A model generated the notes under the pieces. The model was not told the origin of the DNA and searched no databases. It worked only from the letters and a program-made list of their open reading frames with translations. From Echinococcus granulosus (taxonomy: Eukaryota > Platyhelminthes > Cestoda > Cyclophyllidea > Taeniidae): 64,000 bases of DNA. This document shows, piece after piece, positions 1 to 12,850 of the stretch (position 1 is the first letter of the stretch; every line of letters begins with the position of its first letter). The stretch is from positions 1,045,816 to 1,109,815 of the forward strand of contig NW_020170387.1 of assembly GCF_000524195.1 (NCBI RefSeq), read 5' to 3'. The position numbers and the translations under genes are program-made.

Positions 1-3000
1 CGTCCGGTTTGCATTCTCGATACTTCTCCTGTCTTTCTCAAACGTCATTCTATTTGCGTACAAGCAAAATAAGACTTTCTTTTCTTGTTTCTCTCCAGAG
101 GTAAAATAATTTTTTAAAAATGCGATTTTGAAAAACTAATTACGAGTGAAAGTTTTTACAGTTTGTGCTGAACTTGCTTGTTAATTTTTCCTACTTTCGC
201 GCTTAAAGGTAAGGCTAATGGTACTCATGCCGTAAGCTCTGACCGGTAAGCAATGTCAAAACGACACCAAATCCACTCAAATCGCACTTGCAGGAGTTGA
301 ATATCCTGACAGTTGCACATCTAAGCTAAAAACTTAGGCGAAAATATATACCGGGAGTAAATTTCTGATTTTCAATAAACAACATTGCGATTTGTACATA
401 AAGGCGATTTTCAGGTCTTGATTTCCGAGAATGCATTCTACATTGCCAATCACAAGTACATAGAGAGATGTGGAGCTCAACATAACCCTCTGTTACTAAC
501 TTGTTCACACCAATTCAAGCAACAATGCAGTACACGACAATTGCATCTTCCCATTTATCGTTTCAATTTCCACTTGAAATGTCTTAAAAATGAAGTAAAT
601 GCATTAAAAAGTCGTTTAGAAATGACACCTATTAAGTAAAATACTATTTGAGAAGTGCCTGGCATAAGATACCATCCCCGAACTTTGGCCTGAATCCAAG
701 ATGACAACGTACCGAATACTTTTTCTCAATTCATTCATTTCGATCACTACAGCAATTGTTTTAAGCAAGTAGATTTTGAACGTATTTTTATACTCTAAAT
801 GGAACGTGATCGTAAGACAGAAATTAATATTTTACAAGAGAAATTCCAATCGGCATGCTAGTTGCCGTGTCGAAATTTGTTTCGAATTGCAGAGAAAACT
901 CGTGAAAAGCTTAGCGTGCAATATTTCACTGCCCAATGTTAATAAGCAATCGAGCTGCTGTAATAAGAGTCGGCAATTTCGGTATGAAAATCGTTTCAAA
1001 ATTGCTAGATACTTTAATCTTATCCCATTTATGAGAAAAATGCCTTCTAGATATACAAAATAAGTGTCTTTGTAAGCAGCCGGTCTAAGATGGAATGGAT
1101 GGATGGATGAAGACACGATTACCGCTGAGGACGTCTAAACTGGACGCTATCGCATCTCACAATTAAATTCTTGCCTTCTGTTTTCTTTTTGAATTTCGCA
1201 TGCATTATTTCGGATTTTAAAGACCCCTGCCAAACAATATGTTGACTCACTAATATGTGTGACGCTCGCAATTTCTCGTTCCTTTCACTTTCCTTTCTAA
1301 ATGCTTCAAAGTTGAGGAAGAATAGCTAGTATTCAGTACATACTACAGTTTCTCTATCACTGTTTAATGTTGACTGTTCATATTTTTGAACCTGTAAATG
1401 CAAACAAGTCGTCAAGGCCACCGCAACTCTTGACGTTTAGGTGATTGGGTATTACTGTTTCAAGCATGGTTTGTGCTTAACTTCCCTTTTCCAAGGAACC
1501 GTTTCATTTTAGCATCTTTCCATGTTCTCTCATTTGCCTTGTATGGAAGATGGAGTGAAAAAGTTGAAACGAGTTTCAGGTTCAAAATTGGGATTGGACC
1601 TTACTCTCCTGAAACTGTATATTAGCACCCAAGCTTGAGTGTACCATTAGAGGAAGACTTTGGAAAGCATTCACTGAATTCTTCGTCTTTCAAATAGTTA
1701 TTGAATTTAGGAGCGCTGTACGAATCTACGTGAAGTTATTCCATAAGCAAAGATTTGACAAAGCGGTCATTAATTGAAAATTCACATTGCTTAGCTACTA
1801 TTTTTCAATAATTGTGTACCTTCCCTACCATTTTATAGAGCCCTTATTCCTTGCTCTAAGATACAGAGGTTTTTAACAGTAAATATTTGTTCTCGTATTA
1901 TAAAGTCTGACATTCCTTAAGAAAATATTCTGAATTCCCTTAAATTCGGAATATTTAGCGGCAAAACATTCCCCGTGGGAAATTTTTTGTGCTGAATAAA
2001 TTAATAATGCATTATTTTCGGAGCAATTTGATGAGATAAACTTGACTTTGAAACAGTTAAATATGTGGCCGCTTTCCCTTTTTCGGCCTGAAGTGGACTT
2101 ACGTGTCGCCTTTACCGCCGACTTGCCTACATCAACGATCTTTATTGGCCACAAAATTTTTCCCACTTTGCAGCTGAAGTGCCCGTTGCCCAATGAAAAG
2201 TTTTTTACTTTTCTTTTTAAGGCCCTACCCCAATCACCACGTCACTGCCATTTTAAGAGCTTAACTAGCTTGACACATTATTAAAAGTGCGCTTTCATGG
2301 TTAACCTTTTGAGTGGAAAGTTAGGAAATAGATTACATCAGAAACCCCTTTGAAGTCAAATATTCTTAATACATTAACAATTCATTTAATAAACTAAGTG
2401 CAAATTATCATTCACCTCAGCTTACTTTATCTCTACCTGAATAATATTGAGTTGGGAAATCTGTTTATCCAAACCTGCATCTTTCTCCCTTTCTATTTGG
2501 AGTAGCTTCGCCTAAGTTTAAATGTATATCCTTGTTCTTCATTTGAAGTATTATGTGAAAAGTGTAAATCGCTGCTTTACAATCTAATGTAAATAGTGAA
2601 AAGAACTGGTGGGAGTAATCTGATAGCCGGAGCCAGATAATTTCCCAAATGAGCCCTTACTGCTCTTTCGCAGAAGTGAGTGCTGGACTCTGCATGAACA
2701 AATTTACCCAAGCCGAAACCTTTGAACCAAAGCTGAACACATGGTTTTTTTAAACGTTTAAATGATCTTAAAGAAGGAGCGAATTTTTCCCTTTAGCTCG
2801 GTATGACGGTCCTTGTCCTAGGCGGAAATCCTCCCCTCAGTGATGCCATTGTTGAAATGAAATTTAGGAACAAAAGTAGCAGCTAACTTTAACATTATTT
2901 ATTCCAAATGGTCTTCGATCGTACTAATGTTTACTTAAGCTTAAAGTGATTAATCTTGGCGAACCTCAAATTAAGCCAATTTCATTTTTTTTCATTTTTT

Positions 3001-4689
3001 TTCCAATTCCAAATGTAAGATGTGACGCTCTGCCAGAGAGCAAACAGCAGACCGTCATCTATTAACATGCTCTCAGACTTTCTATTACACTACCATTTCG
3101 AGAAGACAAATGCATTTGTGTGTAGGATATAGTTCAAAGAGTTTTTTGTATTTATTTTTAAAAAAAGCGAGTTGACTAACTCGAAGTGTACCGGTCACAA
3201 GCATTCCACGTTTTTTAAGAAAAAATTACATTGGTAGAATGAGTCCCATAAATGCATTTGTTGATGCTTTTTGCAGTGGTCTTAATTTTTGCATGCATCA
3301 GAAACCTTTCAGTGATGTAACTACCAGAAAGCTTATTAAGTCCAGCATTTAAGAAGACATGCTATGTGGTACACAATAAGACTGGGTTATTTTTGACAAC
3401 CCGTTTATTTTGTTCTGTTGTCGCATATGCTTCTCTCCCCTTTCTGACATCCAGTGACGTTTATTTCTGTGTCGCAGGTACCCTAAATTTGGTTCCTATT
3501 ATTTACAAGCAGAAAATTCTTTTAACAAACAGGCATTGATATTTCGTTAGACGCGTACAACGCCCATCAGAATAGCCGCTTGCAGCCCCACAGTTCGCAG
3601 TTGGCACAAATTTTTAAAACTTCTTTGAAGTCCCGAGGAAAGCTCATTTAACGCTTTCAGTGGAATTAATTAGTTCTCAAATTATACGTGTTGCTAAATA
3701 AAATAACTTCACAGCCTGTGTATTTGTAAGAAGTCTTGATACGAATGATAGTAGCAAACATAATTTAGTCTGAAGGCGTTTGCTTTCATTTTAATAACGG
3801 ATGAATTAAAAATTTTCTAATTTTTTGCGCTTACAACTTGGTAGTGATTTGTCATGGACGAATGGTGTAGCCACAACCATTGTTCGGTTCAAAAACATCT
3901 GCGCAGATTATGAACACAGGGGAGAGACATTGAATCATAGCATTAAATTGTACACCTGATGTAGAATACATATTTATTGTAGTTGTGTCTGCGTTTCGAC
4001 TTTAGCTTAACATCCGTGTTTCGTTCACCTTACGCCAGTAAAGTATTTAAATTTAGATGCTTTTGTCGGCCTACATTTTTATGAGGTGCGCTTTAGCTAA
4101 ATCAAAACTTTTGGGTCCATAAAAGAAGAAAAAAATAGGTGTAGAAACTGCATTTATTTTTTGGTGCAATTTCTACTATATTTATACATCTACTTTAGCA
4201 CTTCACTAATACCCAGACAGCCTCGATGTGTCGGTACGACCAGCTTCACTTCGTCCTAGCTGCTGAAATGCTGATCCGCCGAGGAAAATCGTCTAGGTAC
4301 CAGAGTGCCTTATCCCTTCAAAATCGCAAGTGTTTGAAAATGTTCTTACCGACTGTTCCTATGAAAAGATTTACCTCCAGTGCAAGTTTTACACCATATT
4401 GTCATTTGTTATTGTTTAGGTATTTTAAGTGAAAAATGGTTGCAGGGTTGAAACCCTGGAATACCTTATACCTACAATGTAAGCATCTTCAGCATTAAAC
4501 GTCATTTTTCGGGAAAAATTAACGACCGATATGTCGCATTCCTTAATTGCATGTGTATTACCATGTGTGGGCCGTAACACACTATGTTCTCATTGTTTTG
4601 TTGGGAATAAGCTTGAAGCTCTTGTAGAAAATTTGTGCCTCATTGTTCACTTTTGAATTCCTCCTTTCTATATATCGGATTAGGATGTA

Positions 4690-4870
4690 AGTTTGAAAAG
4701 CAGAATATAAAATAGTGCATTGGCTCCTTGCTTGACCCTTGGTTTTGGTAAAGGAACCGTCCAGGTGCTCCGCCATTGTACCTTCGCCGGGTGGGCTGGC
4801 CTCCGGGACATGATAGCAGCCGAGTATTGTCTTCTTTCACCTTCGGTGAAGTCTCGGGGTGCTGCAATAT
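4690..4870 (+). repeat. Dispersed repeat, copy A
   Basis: The core at 4787-4804 carries the string CCGGGTGGGCTGGCCTCC. It is followed at 4822-4864 by a block starting GAGTATTGTCTTCTTTC and ending in GTGCTGC. The same two blocks occur in the same order and orientation at about 62000-62215, and weaker copies at 7324-7368 and 60450-60560. Upstream similarity to the 62-kb copy, around CCCTTGGTTTTGGT, suggests a unit of roughly 180-200 bp. No coding capacity is visible. I cannot tell whether it is a SINE, a miniature LTR element or another type. Confidence 0.55.
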
Positions 4871-7323
4871 TTCTCCGGATTCTTCAACACTCACGATTTA
4901 ACATGGCAAAATTTGACTAAAGGCCAATGTGCATACTCTAATTCTGCTTTAAAATAAGTAGAGTAGTAAGCTTTATGGCATTTTTTTAATGCTCTTTAAT
5001 ACGGGATGAGGTCTGCCTATATTTTTGATATACCAACTCACTTACGAATAAAATAAGACATTACGAGCAGACAAAATGTTTAAATGAGTAGTGCAATAAA
5101 CAAAATGTATGTAAGCACTAGCATTATCCCTTTCCATAGGGATTTAAACCATAGTTCATTATCTAATTACTTACCGAAAACAAGTTGTATCTACTTTGAT
5201 AAAAAAGCGCTAAATTTCACGTGATCGCTTCCCTATTTCAAGAGAGTATTTAGCTAGATTTTCTACCTATCTAAAATGCCCTAGTGAAAACAAAAGCAAA
5301 AATAGATCGCGGGATTTGTGTTATTCGATAAATATTTACATGCAAAGTGCTTTGAACGCCTCGAAAAGACTCTTCATTGTCCGCAATCCAGAGTAGTAGG
5401 ACATAAAATTCTGTTTTTGTGGAATAACTTGTGATTTTTTTGTTGGATTACTGGAGCATTGCAAGTTATAAAAATGATAGGGCAGAGATATCCAAACCCT
5501 TCGCCAACATTACTTTGAAGTGTCATAGTTTTTATTGCCTTAAGTGGGTGGTGCTAAGCCATCCATGCACACATCAGTTTTCCACTGTTAGAGTATGTCA
5601 GTAACAATGCAATAAAATTTTTGGAGGTGACATAAAGTATTCTTCTGGGTGTAACTTGTCTTTGAAACTTTACAGACGAAATGCATTTAGGAGTTGAAAG
5701 GTGTAATAACCAACAAGGTGAGTAAAAAAGGTCTGGTGTACGTGCCAAGAAAACTTAATTTCATGCCAAGTATGGGAGAGGCGCAATGTTGGTGATGGTG
5801 AAAGGGGATTGAGCAACGCATGAGGCATTTGGGTATACCAGCGCTTTGGCAATTCTCGCTAAGAACCGGCTGAAATTATTACCTCAAGAAAATAAGACAT
5901 CAGATTCAAAACAGAACTGCTTCAGAAGATGCGCTTTTAAATCATCATACAGGATCAGAATACAGCAGAAGAATAGCAAGTGTTTACTCTGGAAATAATC
6001 TCGCCATAAATAAGCATTTTTCACCACCGTAATTTTTTATTTCGAAAATTAATGATGAGATACTTAGCTTCCCAGCGTCAGTCTAAGCAGCAACTGGTGA
6101 CTTGGTCACTACTTTTTGGGTGATCGTGCAGCAAAAGTTCATCTCCTCCCTTGAATCGGTATAACATTTTCAGACGCTAGCCGCTGGCGACAACTTTCAG
6201 TGAAAATTTTTGCTAGCCCGTCTTCGCCTGCAAGTCATCTTGAATCCCTTTGTGCCTAGTTAGCGCCATTAACATCTGAACTGATTCTGGGGTACGGTTT
6301 GGGGGTTTCCTGGTTAGAATGCCCTCCCCTTTGGCTTAAAAGTGAGATGAACACGCATTTCTGGATCCAAAATTTTTTGAAACAGGTGGAGTAATGCAGC
6401 ATACGCTTTTTCTGCAATAAATCCATCTGATGCTCAAAACATAAGATTTGTGTTTTTACTTTCCATTTCGAATGCTAAGTAATTATTTGCAAATTTTTCT
6501 CTTCTTTTATGGCCTTACAATACTCTAAAATGTCTTAATGGGTAAGTTTTGCTGAAATTCTCTTTACTTATTTTAAGTCCCGTGCTTTTGGGTATTTAGA
6601 AATCATTATTATTCAAAACCCGATAATTTGCTCTTTTGAGTCACTGCAAAGTTTCTAAAATGCTGGTTTCTGAAACCATCACATTAAAAAATTCTAGTTT
6701 TAGCATATTTAATTCCGAAAAACAAGGAAGAAATTGTTTCACAAATTAGGATATCCGTTGCGCCAAGGAGTTTATTAAAATTTTCACACTTGATTTTAAA
6801 GCCCAATGGTAATGGTGGATGAATGCACTTTTGAATTTGAAAAAACCCTATAGTAGAGTTCGTACATTGCTTAGTCGGATCTCTTAAAGTAGGAATTTAA
6901 GTTGTAGTGTCCACGGGACGGCTAAAGCCACTTTTATAAATCCTTCAGGGGAAAATCCCAATTTAGGGAATGCAAGAGCTCGCCTCAAATTTGCTTAAAT
7001 TGACAGGTTTATATTGAAATATGTTGGCAGTTTAAAAATCCCAGACTTAAAAATTTAGGCTTTCCAACAGTCTATCTTGTCCACCAAACCGTGTGAGGTA
7101 ATTTAACAGGCAAAAGGCATCCCATTCTTTCAGCAAATTTCTCAAATTTCTTTAATGTCGAACAAAATGTTTTATCAAAATCTTTTCATTAACTCAATTT
7201 CTCGCTAAGATGTTTACTGGTACCGGTTTAAGATGCGTCAACTTGAGTATCCCCTCATTTAATTGGCTAGTTTACTAGAAAATTATTCAAATCAAGATGA
7301 ATACTAAAATCGCATACTTAACA

Positions 7324-7368
7324 AGTATTATGCCCTCTTTCATCTTCAAGGAAGTCTCAAGACGCTAC
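7324..7368 (+). repeat. Dispersed repeat, copy C (3' block only)
   Basis: This stretch (AGTATTATGCCCTCTTTC, then CTTCAAGGAAGTCTC and GACGCTAC) matches the 3' block of the copy at 62168-62212 over about 45 nt with scattered substitutions. The upstream GGGTGGGCTGG core is not evident, so the copy is truncated or diverged. Confidence 0.45.
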
Positions 7369-8551
7369 ATTCATGCCGTTGTAATGTGTGAGTACATTGT
7401 CGGAAAAGCACTTATTTTACAACTTTTAGAGGACTTTTTGTGTACCGTGTGATGATCAATTTCAGTACATGTAGAATACTTTGCACTAAATAGCGGGAAT
7501 CCATTTGTATGGATAAATGGTCTTTTAGATATATGGTCAACTTCTTGTCAGGATTGCAAAATGCCAGCAAATTTAACCACCAGAAACTCGACTAGAATTT
7601 TGCGTCCTAAGCTAAAAATTAATATGCTAAGCATTTAATTTAATAACGTCTAAAATTGTTGGCAAAATACATCGGTAATGTAAGGCCCAACTCTTATTCA
7701 TTTTATAAAAAGGAGTTTCATTGCTCTCTTATTTCACGTAGTCTAGTTAATTTCATTTATTGCAAAAGGGTTGAATAATTTCCGGTCTGTCCTGCATTCA
7801 TTACGCTGTGTATGGATTTTATGGGTAGTATTAAAGTGAGCTGCAAAGTTATGTACCATAATACGTATCGCTACCAGATTACGGAATGCCGATGAGCAAG
7901 TATCGAGCTCCTCATTGTTTGCACTTGTGCTTTTGCGCTTTCAACTAAAACAGGGTAGAGAAAACATTTTTTGGTAAGTAAAAAAACGCAGCAGACAACT
8001 TTAACCAAACTCTTAAACTTAAATTTCTCTAGCTTTCACCATTGACATTTTCTTTGATGTATCAGTATAAAATATTTATCTGAAGAATCTGAAAGGCCTG
8101 AGAATACTAGTGCCAAATTTATTGTGACATTTCAGTTAACACTTCTAGTTAATATATTGTGGCATTCAAGTGAATATTTCAATACTCGTACAACAAGTCT
8201 ATATTTAGACCTTTATATTAATCCAACTGGGGTGCAAATTAAATTAATTAATTCCCCCTGCTCTCACCATAAACAAATGATATAAGTAAACTTGATCCAC
8301 ATTAATTTAAGGCAAATTTTGATGCTTTGCTAGTCGAGTCACGCTACATACTGTACTCCAAGTCAAGACTTAAAGGACATAAAAATTTCCTTTTCTGTGT
8401 AAACCAAAGTTATAGAAATTAGAAAGCAGTTAGCGGTACAAGATCTTGTCTAAGTTATTTTGCTCTTTAATGTCATGTAGGAATTAGTACTAGGATTGGC
8501 GGTGATTGTTTCAATTTCCGTCGTCAGGGTGACGATGCCAACCACTTTGAA

Positions 8552-11500
8552 ATGGATAGACTAGAAAGACCTATTCGCATTCCACCACAGTTTGTTGATT
8601 ACGTAAACAAGCATTCGATATTTGAAATACAAAAGGTTTGGTTAATTGGAACTAACTTATTTTGAAGGAACTCTTGAAGCGTCTTATTATATGGAGACCG
8701 CCAGATCCCATAACATTTCTTATTGATGTACTTAAATCTGAGTCACTTAATAGTAAACTCTTGCTTTGACTTTTACAAGGCGTAGGCCCATCCATTTTTA
8801 TACTTGGGCCGCCCTGTGTTGGCAAGCACACACTGGGAAGACATGTGGCTCGTAAACTAAACTGCGTTCACATACCTGTGAGAGCTCTGCGACAGGCCGC
8901 CGAAGATAATCTCATCAGACAGAATAACGAAGGTGCAATTTTCTACGCCGATTATTTAAGAAAACGAATTGAGGAGAAAGATTGTAAAACAATGGGTTAT
9001 GTGTTAACTGGTTTCCCGATGACTGAGGAGGAAGGAAAGGCTCTACAAATCTTCGGAATATTTCCAGAAAAAATTAGTAAATGCCATAAATTTCCTTGTA
9101 ATTGTTTCACTAGTCGTCCTTAATGCTTCAGACAATGTACTTAGGAGTCGAGTATCTGGAAAAGTCATTGATAGACTCACTAAAGGTATGCTCCTCTGGT
9201 TTAATTTTTGGCTATTATTGATTATTATTAGGCCCTCTCAGCCTGTACGAATGTTTGACGTGCATTTAGCTTCGTTATTTGGAGTCCTGTAATCGTTTTT
9301 TCTCCAGCAACGGATTGCGGCGCGTCCAAAATATCAACTAATTAAGACATCATTGCAAAAACTGGAGGCTTTTTTGTTTTATGAGAGCTATGCTTCATAA
9401 TGCCGGGACATCGTTTCAGTCCTGTAAAGTAGTGTACAACTGAATCAAAGTAAGAAGTCGCAGTAAACCTTTATTTTACCACAATTATAGACATTTGGTA
9501 CTTTAGGGTCAAAAAAGTTAAAAGAAAAATAGTACTAAAACCTTTACTGTAGTATTTGTTGTGTCTTTTTTGATGACCTTGCAAGAGCTGTTTTTAATAG
9601 GATGCATTGTTGACGCATCGCTTTGCAGAACCATACCATAAGCTCTACAACCCTCCATCGGACCCCGAAGTTGAGAGTCGTCTGGTTCCAGCAGACGATG
9701 CTTCCGACATAGACTGTCGCATTGCAGAGTTTAGACATCACTTCATTGCAATCGGCCAAATGTACACAGATATCATCGTGAACTTGCGGGGGGACCAGCC
9801 GCTGTCCGACCTCTACTCTCAGGCCATCTGCCATCTTTCTCGGCCAGCCCGCAACCCAGCCATGTGGACGCCGCGCGTACTCCTTCTTGGCTTCTCGGGT
9901 TCGGGTCGCAAAACCGTCGCCGATAAATTGGCCGAACGCTACGAACTCATACCTGTGCATTGTGGTACTCTTATTCGTAGGGAAGTTATAAGGGAGACAA
10001 AACTTGGCACTGCAATGAAAATCTACGTCGATGCTCATAGCTCAGGTAAAAACAAAGATTTCGCTATGTTGTATCAATGTATATTTGAACAAAAATACAT
10101 GCTTCAATGTCCACGTAGATGGTGGGTCCGAGTTAACAGGTTTAAAATGGAAGTCACAATTTTAGCCAAAATGGATCAAGTTTTATGAAACCTGATTAAG
10201 CACTTTAGAGTGAATCCATCTACTTCCAAAGTTGGTGTTTTCGTACGTTTAGTTGAAAATACTGCCACAAAGTGTTGCAGTATTTTCCGAAATAGCATCA
10301 ATTCTTATTAACTGATGTTTTGATCATTAACTTTACCATCAAAGTGTACTTTTACAAATTCATTAAATGTTTTGACTCCCTTCCTTGGCATGAGATTCGC
10401 TTATATGACCATTTTACAAGATACACTAGAAGTTGTTTTGAATATCTGGCCCATTTTCGATCATTTAAACGATTTTTATAGCACACTTACCTCTCCAGTT
10501 GATTTTCTCACCAAACGTTTTTTGATAGTCATCGAAAGTGCTAATAGTTAAAAAGTTGATTCTATTGCCAATTTTAACATTTACATCTTCATGAATTGGA
10601 ATGTAAGTTTCCTTATCACGTTGTGAATTCCTTTCCAAAAATTATTTAGGTCAATATTGCTCATTATCTCTGTTTTTGTCCAAGCAATGTTTTTTTTTAC
10701 ACAGAAATCTACCTACCTCTGCCAAATCACTTTTCATAGTTAATAGCAGTGTAAGGTTTGCCAGACGTTGACTAGCAAGGTGCTTTAATTGCTACTCAAA
10801 AAAATAAGTAGCAAATATGATAATCTATGGCAAGATGAGTAGAAGGCAGAGATGTCCCCATCAGCACCTTATTAATGAAATAGTGAAATTTGGGGGTGGG
10901 GGCAATACACCTGATGTAAAGGAAGGATGAATATATTAGAGTTCCGAAGCTTATATGGCCTTTAATTTGGTGATTCTATCCTTCTTATAGTACCGGATTT
11001 TCTCAGTAGCTCTTTGTGTTACTTAAATACCTCACTTAGGTAAAACACCGCTATTTGTTAGCAAATAAATGGGGGAGATTTACATCCCTTTGTCGTCTAC
11101 TCAACCAGTTCCCGATGAGATGGTGATCAAACTGTTACAAGCGCGTCTGTCGGAGCTCGACTGTACCCTGAAAGGGTGGGTGCTCTTCGGTTTTCCGCGA
11201 ACGCGTCTGCAAGCACAAATGCTGGACGAGGTGGACCTTGCACCAAATCGGGTCCTCCTCCTTAACATCGGACACAATGACGCTGCAGCACGTCTAAACG
11301 TGCGCCGGGTGGATGTGGTGACGGGCGCACGTTACGACCTCTGCCTTGCGCCGCCACCCGAGCCGCCAGTACCCATGCTGGAACGCGTAGCGGGCCGGGT
11401 GGGGCGCCCGCCGGGCATGGCAGAATGTGAAGTGAGCCTCAAGTTGACCCGCCACGCTGCTCACCGTGACGAACTTGTCGAGTATTATGGCCCTCGGGTG

Positions 11501-11596
11501 CTTAACGTGAACGCGGACAGAGAGAAGGAAACGGTATTCGAGCAGGTCGAGTCCTTCCTCGTCAACAAAATGCCGCGTCCGGTCCATCCAAAATAA
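8552..11596 (+). CDS. AK8: Adenylate kinase 8 (AK8), two nucleotide-kinase domains
   Basis: AK8 transfers phosphate between nucleoside mono- and triphosphates; in other animals it is linked to cilia and sperm flagella. Traced exons: 8552-8635, 8668-8752, 8786-9076 (8780 is an alternative start), 9114-9185, 9601-10045, 11109-11596, giving about 488 residues, near the usual AK8 length. The start ATG follows GAA and opens MDRLERPIRIPPQFVDYVNK, like other AK8 N-termini. Next comes an IFE...LL...PPDPITFL motif resembling a DPY30/RII-alpha segment. Domain 1 has P-loop GPPCVGKHT and GFPMT; domain 2 has GFSGSGRKT (usual P-loop Lys is Arg), GFPRT and LID-like RRVDVVTG. Early introns are 27-37 nt. The junction 9185/9601 does not keep frame (phase 1 to 0), so a micro-exon or misplaced site is likely there. 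An acceptor at 8480 suggests a 5' UTR intron or spliced-leader site. Confidence 0.9.
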
Positions 11597-11613
11597 ATGA
11601 CAAAAATTAATTT

Positions 11614-11619
11614 AATAAA
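11614..11619 (+). promoter_or_regulatory. Candidate AK8 polyadenylation signal AATAAA
   Basis: A canonical AATAAA begins 18 nt after the AK8 stop codon; another overlaps the stop at 11592-11597. This implies a very short 3' untranslated region. A hexamer this common in AT-rich DNA is only suggestive. Confidence 0.4.
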
Positions 11620-12850
11620 TCTCTTGTATCTCCCCTTTTTTGTCTTACTCTACTGCTGTCCACTGCACTACACCACTGCAAACAGCTGCCAACGTTCGCA
11701 TTCCATCACTGTGTGTCCTGCTTGAGGCAATTCCATCTTTTTGACGAATGTGAGAAATGTTGCTCAAAAACATTGATGTAGATCCCGGATTCCGGCTGTT
11801 TTTGCATAAGCATAGCAAATTTTCAAGTCAGAAAAAATACTACGTAGGTATGAATATCAGTGCTCTGAAGGGATAATTGCTTAACTTTAATAGGTCTTAT
11901 TTACTACTACTGGGAAATATCGGAAAGTTTCCAATTTCATATAAGTATTTGAATTGTATGGTCACCGGTATTTGCATAAATTAAAAACCCCGAAGTTGTA
12001 AAACTCCAGATGTGTAAATTAAAACCCTAAGAAGGAATAGATTTGTTTGAAGACAGGCATTAGGAATACACACCGCCTTCGCAAATGTTTTTAGTATCCA
12101 CTTTCCTCTGTAAGGAAGGGTATTTAGTGCTCTTTTACAGAAACGGGTAGTTGATAGGGCATTGGTTGCTCCACAATTTATCAGGACACTGGGTGACATG
12201 ATTCGCGGCACATCATTTACCATTCACATGGACTGACGCCCTAAAGTTTTTGTGTTAAGAATTTCTAAGAATCTTAGATGGATTTTAAAATGATTTTAGG
12301 CTTTTAAGGTAGATATGATCAGACTGATTTCCTGTTGGAATCGCATCTTGTGTCCGCGCGTATCAATACTGGCCATAAAATCCCTGAATACGCACCGCCA
12401 GCTTTGCTTTTAATTTAAGTTCCTGTAAAAGTCTGTTTTAGGTGAATTTGAGAATAAAGGCCACCATACTAACTCGCCAATTATTTTGAATACAGCTGAT
12501 ATTTTAGCATTGGTGTATATTTACAAGATTTAGAGCCTCCAAAATAACATTTTCAAAGTTACGAGGTTCCCACTTTCGTACCTAAAAAACGGGTTTAGGT
12601 GTAAATCATTCCCTATTTTATCTAATTCCTCTGTGTATTAACTTTCACCAATCTATAAGTCATCCTGTAACCGAAGCTACCAAAGCATTAATTGGCACAA
12701 AGCTGCATAAGTCGAACTTCTTGCAGTATGGGAATAGTCTTACTGAATCCCCCATGAGGCACAGACGTTCACATCCTGTCGACCACGTTGTCATCTGATT
12801 AGGCTTTTGACTGTACTTAGGAAACTGATGTGTTTGAATCTCTCCCTTAG
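11620..12850. other. AK8-FBXL13 intergenic region, missing FBXL13 first exon
   Basis: About 1.2 kb without a recognised gene. The first traced FBXL13 exon starts at 12851 in phase 0 with no initiator codon, so a short exon with the start ATG should lie here, unless the transcript starts by trans-splicing onto an exon with an internal Met. No candidate stood out. Confidence 0.45.

Larger units (their letters stand above)
1..8479. other. AT-rich region with no recognised gene
   Basis: No stretch here reads as a conserved protein in any frame, and the open frames are short and without recognisable motifs. Two copies of the dispersed repeat described separately lie at about 4690-4870 and 7324-7368. 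The AK8 promoter and 5' untranslated region are presumably at the right end: a splice-acceptor-like site ends at 8480, followed by an open frame running into the AK8 start. Distant exons of a gene outside the window cannot be excluded. Confidence 0.5.

Noticed and set aside
9544..10038. 164-codon minus-strand open frame
   Set aside because: It lies opposite an AK8 exon whose + strand reading is conserved; its own translation shows no motif.
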